Shown here in pieces: positions 28,144-36,717 of a stretch of 64,000 bases of DNA. Position 1 is the first letter of the stretch. Every line of letters starts with the position of its first letter. Source of the stretch: Maricaulis sp048270265 (GTDB lineage Bacteria > Pseudomonadota > Alphaproteobacteria > Caulobacterales > Maricaulaceae). A program made the translations under genes and the position numbers. Below the pieces are notes generated by a model, which did no database searches, had not been told where the DNA came from, and was given only the letters and a program-made list of their open reading frames with translations. The stretch spans positions 1 through 64,000 of the forward strand of contig NZ_JBLWTD010000004.1 of assembly GCF_048270265.1 (NCBI RefSeq), written 5' to 3'.

Positions 28144-29673
28144 ATGTTGAACCGTCGCGCCCTTCTCGCTGCCTCTGCCGCTACCGGACTTGCTGCCTGT
28201 GCCCGCACTGAGGCGCCGGACGGCATGTTGCGCGTCGCGATCGAGACCCTGCCGGACAGTCTCGACCCGGCCCTGGGTGAATTTGCCTCCGCCGCCCTGG
28301 TCTACAAACAAATCCATGCCGGGCTGACCGACTATGCCGCCGATGGCTCGGTGGCGCCCGGAATTGCGACCCGCTGGCGTGTCGCACCGGACGGGCTGAG
28401 CTGGGTCTTCACCCTGCGCGAGGATGCGCGCTGGTCGGACGGCCACCCGCTGACGGCGGACGATGTGGTCTGGTCCGCCCGTCGCCTGGTCGACCCTGAG
28501 CAAAGCTTTGCCAATCTGGGCGACTTCTTCGCCGTCGCAAATGCCCGTGCCATCCTGGCCGGCGAAATGCCGCCCGAGGCGATGGGCTTCACCGCCCTTG
28601 ACGACCACACCATCGAGGTCCGGCTCGACACGCCGCTCGGCCTGTTGCCGACGCTGATGCGCGAATTCTACCCCTTTCCGCGCCATGCCATCGAGGCGCA
28701 TGGCCGCGACTGGATCCGTCCGGAGAACATCGTCACCGCCGGCGCCTATACCGTCACGGCGGCCAGCCAGATGAGCATGGATCTGGCGAAGAACCCGCAT
28801 TATGCCGGCGCGGCTGGCGTGAACATCGAGCGCATCCGCATCAACGCCGTGCGCGATGCCGGCACCCGTACCCGCATGTTCCGGGCCGGTGAATGTGATC
28901 TCGCCGAGAAGCCGCCAGGCAATCAGATCGGATATTGGCGCGAGCGCCTGGGGGAGCGGTTCCGAAGCTTCGACGCGCCGATCCTGCGCTATCTCAAGGT
29001 CAATCACGCCCGATCCGGGCTCGACACACCGGCCGCGCGGCGGGCCCTTTCGGTGGCGATTGATCGCGGCTTCATCGCGACGAACTTCTTCGACGATACG
29101 GCGCGGATCACCCATCGCATCATCCCGGAGCCCAGCGAGGGACTTGATCCGGTCGATCTGCACGGCTCGCGCCTGCGCCCGACCATCGATCCGGATCTGC
29201 CCGAACGCATCGAGATCCGCACCGTGCCCGGTGTCAGCGAACAGATCGCCATTGCCATCGCCGATGACTGGCGGCGCGTTGGCGTCGAGGCCGAGCTGCT
29301 GGTCAGCTATCCGACCGATCTTTACCAGGCGATCGACAGCGGCGATTTCGATATCGCGGTGGCCAGCTTCAATCGCGGACTGAAGTCCGATCCCTTCTTC
29401 ATGCTCGATCCGTTCGCGCCGGACGGGTTCGCGGCGAATTTCAACTGGGTCAATCCGGACTTCGCCGCCGAGATGAATCTGGCACGCCGCGAGACCGACC
29501 CCGTCGTCCGCGCCATCGCCTATCGCGAAGCCGAACGCCTGCTCCTCGCTGACCAGGCCGTCATCCCGCTATTGCACGAGCGCGCCCACTGGCTGGTCAG
29601 CGACCGCGTCACGGGCACACGATCCGATATTCAGCCCATGTTGTGGCGCGATTTGGGGCTGGCGAGCGCCTGA
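28144..29673 (+). CDS. ABC-transporter peptide-binding lipoprotein (SBP_bac_5 family)
   Basis: 509 residues. A short signal peptide ends in a lipobox-like L-A-A-C (Cys about 19). The SBP family 5 features follow: 'LRVAIETLPDSLDPALGEFASAALVYKQIHAGLTDYAADGSVAPGIATRW', 'WVFTLREDARWSDGHPLTADDVVWS', and a second lobe ending 'YREAERLLLADQAVIPLLHE'. It would bind oligopeptides or similar ligands at the outer face of the inner membrane. No permease or ATPase genes are adjacent. It starts 39 bp after carA and ends 164 bp before carB. Confidence 0.92.
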   Translation: MLNRRALLAASAATGLAACARTEAPDGMLRVAIETLPDSLDPALGEFASAALVYKQIHAGLTDYAADGSVAPGIATRWRVAPDGLSWVFTLREDARWSDGHPLTADDVVWSARRLVDPEQSFANLGDFFAVANARAILAGEMPPEAMGFTALDDHTIEVRLDTPLGLLPTLMREFYPFPRHAIEAHGRDWIRPENIVTAGAYTVTAASQMSMDLAKNPHYAGAAGVNIERIRINAVRDAGTRTRMFRAGECDLAEKPPGNQIGYWRERLGERFRSFDAPILRYLKVNHARSGLDTPAARRALSVAIDRGFIATNFFDDTARITHRIIPEPSEGLDPVDLHGSRLRPTIDPDLPERIEIRTVPGVSEQIAIAIADDWRRVGVEAELLVSYPTDLYQAIDSGDFDIAVASFNRGLKSDPFFMLDPFAPDGFAANFNWVNPDFAAEMNLARRETDPVVRAIAYREAERLLLADQAVIPLLHERAHWLVSDRVTGTRSDIQPMLWRDLGLASA

Positions 29674-29837
29674 CCACCATCCGCCGTGAACGGATTACAT
29701 GCAAAGCTTCATATAAAGTCTCGCCATGGCGGCGATTCCCGGTTAGGAACCCGCTTCAGCACTAAATCATTCCGTTCGCCCGACGCTGCCCCTCGCAGCG
29801 GCAGGTCGAACGCGCGCGCACGTGAGACTGGAACCCC

Positions 29838-32800
29838 ATGCCCAAACGCACCGACATCAAGTCCATCCTGATCATTGGCGCCGGTCCGATCGTGATCGGC
29901 CAGGCCTGCGAATTCGATTATTCCGGGGTGCAAGCGGTGAAGGCGCTCAAGGCCGAGGGCTACCGGGTGATCCTCGTCAATTCCAACCCGGCCACGATCA
30001 TGACCGATCCAGAACTGGCCGACGCGACCTATATCGAACCGATCACGCCGGAAATGGTCGCCAAGGTGATCGAGATCGAACGCCCCGACGCCCTGCTGCC
30101 GACCATGGGTGGTCAGACGGCGCTCAATTGCGCCCTCGAACTCGACAAGCGCGGCGTGCTGAACCTGTTCAATGTCGAGATGATCGGTGCCAAGGCCGAT
30201 GTCATCGACAAGGCGGAAAACCGCCAGCGCTTCCGCACCGCGATGGAAAAGATCGGCCTGGAAAGCCCGCGCTCGGCCGTCGTCCACTCGATGGAAGAAG
30301 CCGAAGCCGCGATGATCGAGATCGGCCTGCCGACCATTATCCGCCCCTCCTTCACGCTCGGCGGCACCGGCGGCGGCATTGCCTATAATGTCGAGGAATA
30401 CCGCCTCATCTGCCAGAGCGGGCTCGACGCCTCGCCTGTCGATGAAATCCTGGTCGAGGAAAGCATTGTCGGCTGGAAGGAATACGAGATGGAGGTCGTC
30501 CGCGACAAGGCGGACAATTGCATCATCATCTGCTCGATCGAGAATATCGACCCGATGGGCGTGCATACCGGCGATTCGATCACCGTCGCCCCGGCGATGA
30601 CGCTGACCGACAAGGAATACCAGATCATGCGCTCGGCCTCGATCGCCGTGCTGCGCGAGATCGGCGTCGAGACCGGCGGGTCCAACGTCCAGTTCGCGGT
30701 CAATCCGGCCGACGGACGCATGGTCGTCATCGAGATGAATCCGCGCGTCTCGCGCTCCTCGGCCCTGGCCTCGAAGGCAACCGGCTTCCCGATCGCCAAG
30801 GTCGCCGCCAAGCTGGCCGTCGGCTATACGCTCGACGAAATCGACAATGACATCACCAAGGGTGCGACGCCGGCCAGTTTCGAGCCGACGATCGATTATG
30901 TCGTCACCAAGATCCCGCGCTTTGCCTTCGAGAAATATCCCGGCGCCGAAGCGACGCTGTCGACCTCGATGAAATCGGTCGGCGAAGTGATGGCCATCGG
31001 CCGCACCTTCCAGGAAAGCATGCAAAAGGCGCTGCGTTCGCTGGAGACCGGCCTGTCCGGCTTCGACGACATGGATCTGCCCGGCGTCGAGGAAGCGGTT
31101 GACGAGACCGCCCGCAAGCAGGCCGTTCGCGCGGCGCTGGCCATCCCGAGCCCGGACCGCTTGCTGGTGATCGCCCAGGCCTTCCGTGAGGGGCTTTCGC
31201 TTGAGGAAGTGCGCGCGGCATCACTGTATGAACCCTGGTTCCTGCGTCAGATCGAGGAAATTGTGCTCACCGAGGGCGATGTCGCCACGCTCGGCCTGCC
31301 TACGGATGCAGCAGCGTTCCGTGCCCTCAAGGCGATGGGCTTTTCCGATGCGCGCCTTGCCTATCTGACCAAACAGGAAGAAAGCGCCGTCCGCCACGCC
31401 CGCCGGGCGCTGGGCGTGCGCCCCGTCTTCAAACGCGTCGACACCTGCGCCGCCGAGTTCGCCTCGCCGACGCCCTATATGTATTCCTGCTATGAAACGC
31501 CCGCCTTCGACGGCACGGCCGAGTGCGAATCCGAACCGACCAACCGCCGCAAGGCGATCATTCTCGGTGGCGGACCCAACCGGATCGGCCAGGGCATCGA
31601 GTTCGACTATTGCTGCTGCCACGCCGCCTTTGCCTTCGCCGACATGGATATCGAGTCCATCATGGTGAACTGCAATCCGGAAACCGTCTCGACCGATTAC
31701 GACACCGCCGACCGTCTCTATTTCGAGCCGCTGACCATCGAGGACACGCTCGAACTGATCGAGACGGAACGCTCCAACGGCACCCTGCTCGGCGTGGTCG
31801 TCCAGTATGGCGGCCAGACCCCGCTCAAGCTGGCCAGCGAACTGGAAGCGGAAGGCGTGCCGATCCTCGGCACCGCGCCGGACGCGATCGACCTGGCCGA
31901 AGACCGCGAGCGCTTCAAGGAATTGCTCAACCGGCTCGATCTGCGCCAGCCGCCCAATGTGATCGTCCATTCCGAGGACGAGGCGCGTGCCGCGGCCGAG
32001 AAGCTCGGCTTCCCGCTCGTGCTGCGCCCCTCCTATGTGCTCGGCGGCCGCGCGATGGAAATCATCCGCGAGACCGACAGCCTGGAGCGCTATCTGCGCG
32101 ATGCCGTCAATGTATCCGGCAAGTCGCCGCTCCTGCTCGACCGTTATCTCACCGATGCCGACGAAGTCGATGTCGATGCGATCTGCGATGGCGAGACGGT
32201 CTGGGTTGCCGGCGTGATGCAGCATATCGAAGAAGCCGGCGTCCATTCCGGCGACAGCGCCTGCTCGCTGCCGCCCTACTCCCTGTCGGCCGAGATGATC
32301 GCCGAACTCAAGCGCCAGACCGTCGCCATGGCGATGGCGATCGGCGTCAAGGGGCTGATGAACGTCCAGTTCGCGGTCAAGGACGGCGATATCTTCGTGC
32401 TGGAAGTCAATCCACGCGCCTCGCGCACCGTGCCCTTCGTCGCCAAGGCGATCGGCCAGCCCGTCGCCAAGCTCGCCGCCAAGGTGATGGCCGGCGCCCG
32501 CCTGGCCGATTTCAAGCTCAAGGATCCGGCGCCGAAACATGTCTCGGTCAAGGAAGCCGTGATGCCCTTCGCCCGCTTCCCCGGCGTTGATCCGGTGCTC
32601 GGGCCTGAAATGCGCTCGACCGGTGAGGTCATGGGCATCGACACCTCCTTCGAGGCCGCCTTTGCCAAGGCCGAACTCGGTGCCGGCATCCACCTGCCGC
32701 GCAAGGGCAGTGTCTTCATCTCGCTGCGCGAGGGTGACAAGGCCGCGATGATCGAACCGGCACGTGTGCTGGCCATGCTCGGCTTCACCATCCTGGCCAC

Positions 32801-33095
32801 AGGCGGAACGGCGAAAACCTTTGCCGATGCGGGTGTTCCTGTGACGCGAGTCAACAAGGTGTTCGAAGGCCGGCCTCATATTGTCGACCTGATGAAGAAT
32901 GGCGAAGTCCAGCTGATCTTCAACACCACCGAAGGCCGCCAATCGCATCTCGACAGCTATTCGATCCGCCGCAGCGCGCTGGAAGCAAAAATTCCTTGCT
33001 ACACAACCGCTTCGGCGGCCCGGGCAGCCATCATGTCGATGCGGCGCATTGAAGAAGGCGCACTTGAACCGCGGGCTTTGCAGACCTACTCTTGA
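29838..33095 (+). CDS. carB: Carbamoyl-phosphate synthase large subunit
   Basis: 1085 residues, full length. Two homologous ATP-grasp halves are visible: 'ILIIGAGPIVIGQACEFDYSG' begins the first, and 'ILGGGPNRIGQGIEFDYCC' near residue 570 begins the second. Both carry 'GGQT' and '(E)(V/M)NPR(V/A)SR' motifs, and the C-terminal MGS-like allosteric domain includes 'VLAMLGFTILATGGTAKTFADAGV'. It condenses bicarbonate, ammonia from CarA and two ATP into carbamoyl phosphate. The 164-bp leader is AT-rich and includes a TATAAA at 29712, so carB may have its own promoter. The greA gene follows 54 bp later. Confidence 0.98.
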   Translation: MPKRTDIKSILIIGAGPIVIGQACEFDYSGVQAVKALKAEGYRVILVNSNPATIMTDPELADATYIEPITPEMVAKVIEIERPDALLPTMGGQTALNCALELDKRGVLNLFNVEMIGAKADVIDKAENRQRFRTAMEKIGLESPRSAVVHSMEEAEAAMIEIGLPTIIRPSFTLGGTGGGIAYNVEEYRLICQSGLDASPVDEILVEESIVGWKEYEMEVVRDKADNCIIICSIENIDPMGVHTGDSITVAPAMTLTDKEYQIMRSASIAVLREIGVETGGSNVQFAVNPADGRMVVIEMNPRVSRSSALASKATGFPIAKVAAKLAVGYTLDEIDNDITKGATPASFEPTIDYVVTKIPRFAFEKYPGAEATLSTSMKSVGEVMAIGRTFQESMQKALRSLETGLSGFDDMDLPGVEEAVDETARKQAVRAALAIPSPDRLLVIAQAFREGLSLEEVRAASLYEPWFLRQIEEIVLTEGDVATLGLPTDAAAFRALKAMGFSDARLAYLTKQEESAVRHARRALGVRPVFKRVDTCAAEFASPTPYMYSCYETPAFDGTAECESEPTNRRKAIILGGGPNRIGQGIEFDYCCCHAAFAFADMDIESIMVNCNPETVSTDYDTADRLYFEPLTIEDTLELIETERSNGTLLGVVVQYGGQTPLKLASELEAEGVPILGTAPDAIDLAEDRERFKELLNRLDLRQPPNVIVHSEDEARAAAEKLGFPLVLRPSYVLGGRAMEIIRETDSLERYLRDAVNVSGKSPLLLDRYLTDADEVDVDAICDGETVWVAGVMQHIEEAGVHSGDSACSLPPYSLSAEMIAELKRQTVAMAMAIGVKGLMNVQFAVKDGDIFVLEVNPRASRTVPFVAKAIGQPVAKLAAKVMAGARLADFKLKDPAPKHVSVKEAVMPFARFPGVDPVLGPEMRSTGEVMGIDTSFEAAFAKAELGAGIHLPRKGSVFISLREGDKAAMIEPARVLAMLGFTILATGGTAKTFADAGVPVTRVNKVFEGRPHIVDLMKNGEVQLIFNTTEGRQSHLDSYSIRRSALEAKIPCYTTASAARAAIMSMRRIEEGALEPRALQTYS

Positions 33096-33149
33096 TGGTA
33101 TGCAGCTCTGGCGCTAGCCTATTTTTATTTCCCGTAGTTAAGTGGTCGC

Positions 33150-33623
33150 ATGAACAAGATCCCTATGACCGTCGCTGGGCAAAAAGCCCTCGACGAAGAA
33201 CTGAGACGTCTCAAAAGTGAAGAACGCCCGGCGGTGATCGCGGCGATTTCCGAGGCACGTGAGCATGGCGACCTCTCCGAGAACGCTGAATATCATGCGG
33301 CCAAGGAACGCCAGGGCTATATCGAAGGCCGGGTGCAGGAGCTTGAGGACAAGCTCGCGCGCGCCCAGGTGATCGATGTCACCAAGATGGGCGGCACCAC
33401 GGTCAAATTCGGCGCCACCGTCACCGTGCTCGATGAGGACACGGAAGAAGAGGCGACCTACCAGATCGTCGGCGAGGACGAGGCCGATGTGCATGCGGGG
33501 AAGATCTCGATCTCCTCGCCGATCGCGCGCTCGATGATCAACAAGGAAGTCGGCGACGTCGCCGAGGTCAATGCGCCCGGCGGACTGAAATCCTATGAGA
33601 TCATGAAAGTCGAGTGGGGCTGA
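33150..33623 (+). CDS. greA: Transcription elongation factor GreA
   Basis: 157 residues, typical length. The N-terminal coiled coil with acidic tip is 'EELRRLKSEERPAVIAAISEAREHGDLSENAEYHAAKERQGYIEGRVQELEDKLA'; the C-terminal FKBP-like domain is 'VKFGATVTVLDEDTEEEATYQIVGEDEAD...ISISSPIARSMINKEVGD'. It stimulates cleavage of backtracked RNA by RNA polymerase. It is followed by a strong bidirectional terminator. Confidence 0.97.
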   Translation: MNKIPMTVAGQKALDEELRRLKSEERPAVIAAISEAREHGDLSENAEYHAAKERQGYIEGRVQELEDKLARAQVIDVTKMGGTTVKFGATVTVLDEDTEEEATYQIVGEDEADVHAGKISISSPIARSMINKEVGDVAEVNAPGGLKSYEIMKVEWG

Positions 33624-33647
33624 GACCCGCTTCCGTTAAAACCAACT

Positions 33648-33678
33648 AAAACGGCCGGAGCGATGCTCCGGCCGTTTT
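33648..33678. terminator. Bidirectional rho-independent terminator between greA and the M23 gene
   Basis: AAAACGGCCGGAGC and GCTCCGGCCGTTTT are perfectly complementary 14-base arms around a GAT loop, ending in TTTT on both strands. It lies between convergent greA and the M23 peptidase gene and can serve both. Confidence 0.93.
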
Positions 33679-33705
33679 GATATGTCTGCCTTGTCCTTGC
33701 TGGCC

Positions 33706-34299
33706 CTATTCAAGCCCCGGTACATGCCCGCGCGGATCCAGACGTTCGCCCGCATGGCGCAGCTCGAAGTGAACATGGGGACCGGTCGCATTGCCAGTCG
33801 TACCGATCTGGCCGAGCTCTGCGCCGGCATTGACCGGGTCCCCGGCGACGACGTCAATGTCGGAGAGATGGGCATAAAGCGTCACCCAACCCTCACCATG
33901 ATCGATCGCGACAAGCAGGCCCCAATCCTGTGAACCCTCATAATTCCAGCCTGCATAGGTCACCATGCCAGGCCCTGCGGCATGAACAGGCGTTCCCTGC
34001 GGCGCTGCGAGATCAATGCCGGTGTGCCTGCCGGTACGCCCGCCGGAGCGGCGGCGCACCTCGCCGAACGGGCTGTAGATCGCGGCGTCCGCGACGGCCG
34101 CGGTAAACCGCGCATTCGAGGGGGACGAGGACATGAACTCCCCGGGCAGGCTCACGCAGGCGACCAGCGAACTCCCCAGCCCGAGCGTGACCAGCAGGGC
34201 GGCGAGCAGGACGCGGCCGGTTCGAACGCGAACCCGCGGGCCGTCCGGGCCGGGCTGAAGTTCGGAGAATGCAATGGCTAGGCGTTCAGGCATGGTCAT
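33706..34299 (-). CDS. Membrane-anchored M23 (LytM-type) peptidase, paralogue of the adjacent fusion's C-terminus
   Basis: 197 residues. A cytoplasmic N-terminal stretch of about 28 residues, one transmembrane or lipobox-containing helix (VLLAALLVTLGLGSSLVAC), and then a complete LytM domain: 'HTGIDLAAP' (zinc His and Asp), 'TLYAHL', 'GPHVHFELRH'. The domain is nearly co-linear with the C-terminus of the upstream M56-M23 protein, sharing 'DVVAGD', 'IG..GTTGN.TGPHVH.EL.H.GER.DP.G..PGL', so the two arose by duplication. It starts 57 bp after that gene and is likely in the same BlaI-controlled operon. ATG 34293 is an alternative start. Confidence 0.88.
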   Translation of the reverse strand: MTMPERLAIAFSELQPGPDGPRVRVRTGRVLLAALLVTLGLGSSLVACVSLPGEFMSSSPSNARFTAAVADAAIYSPFGEVRRRSGGRTGRHTGIDLAAPQGTPVHAAGPGMVTYAGWNYEGSQDWGLLVAIDHGEGWVTLYAHLSDIDVVAGDPVNAGAELGQIGTTGNATGPHVHFELRHAGERLDPRGHVPGLE

Positions 34300-34356
34300 T
34301 TTCCCAGCCTAGCATCGACTCCCCAACCCCGGGTGAACAAGGCGAAACAATCCTGC

Positions 34357-36204
34357 TCAGCGCAAGCCGGGAATGACTCCAGCCGGATCCACGCGCTCGC
34401 CATCATGGTGCAGCTCGACATGCACATGCGGTCCCGTCGAATTGCCGGTTGTCCCGACACGGCCGATCTGCTGGCCGGCAGCAACCTGGTCGCCGGCCAC
34501 GACATCAAACCCGTCGAGATGGGCATAGATCGTCTCCCAGCCATCGCCATGATCGATGGCGATCGTATTGCCCCAGGCATCCGAGCCATTATAGCCCATC
34601 CCGGCCTGGGTCACGGTTCCGGAACCAGGCGCCACGACCACTGTTCCGCTCGGAGCGGCGATATCCGTGCCGCCATGAAAGACCGGTGCACCTGCTGGCC
34701 GTGCCGGGCGTGGGCCATAGGCACTGGTGATCCGCCCACTCAGGATCGAGTGCGGCAGCTCCGGTGCGGCGGCCGGCGTGCTCAGCTGGCGTTTCCCGCC
34801 ATTGTGCGTGACAGCCTCCGGCGCCTCGACAGTGACGTTCAAGGTCGTGGGCATCTCCGGGTCTGCTTCAGCCGTGACGATGAATTCAAGCGCGCCCGAC
34901 GGATCCGTACCGGTATTCGAGGCCGTCACCTCCACGCGCCGGTTGCCCTGGGGCTGCGTCGTAACGGAGCGTGCACCCACCGCACCGTTACGCCCCGCAG
35001 AATCCAGTTCTCCGGCGGGCGAGACAACGGTCACAATATATTGCCCATCCGCGTCAGGATCGGCCGCGACATGAACATCGAGATTACGCATCGCGCTTTC
35101 GCTCACCCCTTCGCTGGGTGTCACGTCGACAACCAGATTTCCCAGATCATCCCGACGAACATTGCTGTTCAGGACGAGCACACGGTCGGGCGCGGCCTGG
35201 AGCGGGACGGCGGGATTGGCTGCCGCCCGCTCGGTGACCGCAGTCTGTGCGCAGGCCACCGGAAGGAATGCGGCAACAAGGGCAAGCGTCAGAAGGCTTG
35301 CAGACGGGCGCGTGCCGGCCCCGCGCTTGAGTATGGCTTTGATACGCATTTCTCGATGCCTCCTGTCTTCGGTTCCGAAAGCGGAGACAGGCTGGGCCGT
35401 ACTCCGCATCATATTGATCAAGGCCGCCGCATAGGACTTGCGGTCGGCGTCGCCGAGAGACTCCAGGCTCTCGGCATCGCACGCGATTTCACGGGCCTGG
35501 TTCAGCCCCTTCTCAATCCAGCGCAGGGGCAGGTTGAACCAGAACACGGATACCAGCCCCTCGCCGAGCAACCGGTCGCGCTCGTCGCCACGGCGCAGAT
35601 GGGTCAGCTCGTGTGTCAGCGCAAAGCGGGTCGCATCCGGGTCGGCAAACAGGCTTTCCGGCGCCACGATGCGCGGCACCCAGCCCGTCAGGAAGGGTGA
35701 TGTGGTACGAGGCGTGATCCGGAACTCGGGCGCCCGCACATTGAGGCGACGGACAAGCCGGTCGAAGATTCCGCGCTCGGATGGCGATGCGGGGCGCGTT
35801 TCCCGCAAATAGCGCTCCATCCACCGGCCCCGGGCGACCGCTCCGGAGAGGGCGACACCCAATCCGATGCAGTACGCGACTGCCGCGAAAAGCTTGAGAT
35901 GGATTCCCTCCAGCAACCGGACTTCCAGAGGCGTGACCGCCTGCCGCTCCCCGGCAGGCTGGGCCGCATATTGAAGGTCGAAACCGGCATCCGTCCCTCC
36001 GGCGGCCGGGGCGATTTCAGGTAGAAAATAGATGGCTGGCGCAAGCAAGACCGGCAGGATGGCGACCAGCCGCGCGACCCGCCAGACACCGGCCGGAAGC
36101 GGCTGGTTGCGCAGTTCAAATCCTCGGCAAAGGGCATAGGCCACGCCTCCGGAGAACACCGAGAGGACCGCGCCCACCAAAAGAGCCGTCAGTAAACCGC
36201 TCAT
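34357..36204 (-). CDS. BlaR1-like M56 membrane metalloprotease fused to a C-terminal M23 peptidoglycan peptidase domain
   Basis: 615 residues. Transmembrane helices lie at about 4-26, 43-62, 102-122, 212-228 and 302-319. The M56 cytoplasmic protease loop contains HELTH (198-202) and 'REIACDAE' (Glu 239, likely third ligand). After the last helix comes a periplasmic Thr/Val-rich linker of about 170 residues, then a LytM domain: H510/D514 in 'HGGTDIA', H562 in 'YAHL', H593 and H595 in 'HVHVE'. In BlaR1 this position holds a penicillin-binding sensor. The likely M56 target is the BlaI-family repressor encoded directly upstream (ATGA overlap). The inferred role is sensing peptidoglycan state and relieving BlaI repression. 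Confidence 0.9.
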   Translation of the reverse strand: MSGLLTALLVGAVLSVFSGGVAYALCRGFELRNQPLPAGVWRVARLVAILPVLLAPAIYFLPEIAPAAGGTDAGFDLQYAAQPAGERQAVTPLEVRLLEGIHLKLFAAVAYCIGLGVALSGAVARGRWMERYLRETRPASPSERGIFDRLVRRLNVRAPEFRITPRTTSPFLTGWVPRIVAPESLFADPDATRFALTHELTHLRRGDERDRLLGEGLVSVFWFNLPLRWIEKGLNQAREIACDAESLESLGDADRKSYAAALINMMRSTAQPVSAFGTEDRRHREMRIKAILKRGAGTRPSASLLTLALVAAFLPVACAQTAVTERAAANPAVPLQAAPDRVLVLNSNVRRDDLGNLVVDVTPSEGVSESAMRNLDVHVAADPDADGQYIVTVVSPAGELDSAGRNGAVGARSVTTQPQGNRRVEVTASNTGTDPSGALEFIVTAEADPEMPTTLNVTVEAPEAVTHNGGKRQLSTPAAAPELPHSILSGRITSAYGPRPARPAGAPVFHGGTDIAAPSGTVVVAPGSGTVTQAGMGYNGSDAWGNTIAIDHGDGWETIYAHLDGFDVVAGDQVAAGQQIGRVGTTGNSTGPHVHVELHHDGERVDPAGVIPGLR

Positions 36205-36602
36205 TGTTCGCCCTCCCCGTCCTTCGTCTCCGCCTCGAGCAGACGCGTCAGCGCCTCGGCCTCATCCTCGGAGAAGAGCCGGCTATTGACGAAAGCCGTC
36301 GCCGGCAGCGGGCCATCGAGATCGAGCACATTGGCGGCGAAATCACGGATCATCTGTCCCATCAGCGCGACCTTGCCGACCTTCGCCTTGAACACCGACA
36401 GCCCGTGGACATCGGCCCGTTCGACCAGGCCCTTCTCGGTCATCCGCGAAATCAGGGTGCGGGTGGTCGAATAGGACCAGCCCGTCTCGCTCTCGACCTG
36501 CGTATGAACCTCCCGCGCGCTCTGTGGCCCGGCAGCCCATAGATGCTTGAGAATGGCCAGTTCGGCCGGGGAAGGAGCAGATTGGGTCGCGGATCGGGTC
36601 AT
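36201..36602 (-). CDS. BlaI/MecI/CopY family transcriptional repressor
   Basis: 133 residues. The winged helix is typical: 'SPAELAILKHLWAAGPQSAREVHTQVESETGWSYSTTRTLISRMTEKGLVERADVHGLSVFKA', followed by the dimerisation helices 'FVNSRLFSEDEAEALTRLLEAE'. BlaI proteins are inactivated by proteolysis by their M56 partner, encoded here in the next gene with a four-base overlap. The start is ATG 36602 with GGAAGA six bases upstream. Two BlaI-type dyads lie 24-51 bp upstream, so autoregulation is expected. Confidence 0.93.
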   Translation of the reverse strand: MTRSATQSAPSPAELAILKHLWAAGPQSAREVHTQVESETGWSYSTTRTLISRMTEKGLVERADVHGLSVFKAKVGKVALMGQMIRDFAANVLDLDGPLPATAFVNSRLFSEDEAEALTRLLEAETKDGEGEQ

Positions 36603-36625
36603 GATGTCTTCCGTCACAGTTGCGC

Positions 36626-36653
36626 TACACTTGTAACGCATGTGACATCTGTA
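36626..36653. promoter_or_regulatory. Tandem BlaI-type operators (TACA-N2-TGTA)
   Basis: TACA-CT-TGTA at 36626-36635 is a perfect dyad and GACA-TC-TGTA at 36644-36653 matches at seven of eight positions; the centres are 18 bp apart. TACA/TGTA is the known recognition core of BlaI/MecI repressors. The first site is extended by outer symmetric GCG/CGC and TCACA/TGTGA bases. The pair lies just upstream of the BlaI-like gene and 65 bp before the divergent ELM1-like gene, so it may control both directions. Confidence 0.7.
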
Positions 36654-36717
36654 GCGCGCGCCTGTCAAGGGGCTTGCGGCGCTTGACCCGGACCGGGCCG
36701 CACCGTTTAACTCCCGC

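Noticed and set aside
31221..32948. 575-codon minus-strand frame opposite carB
   Set aside because: Antisense shadow of a full-length carB.
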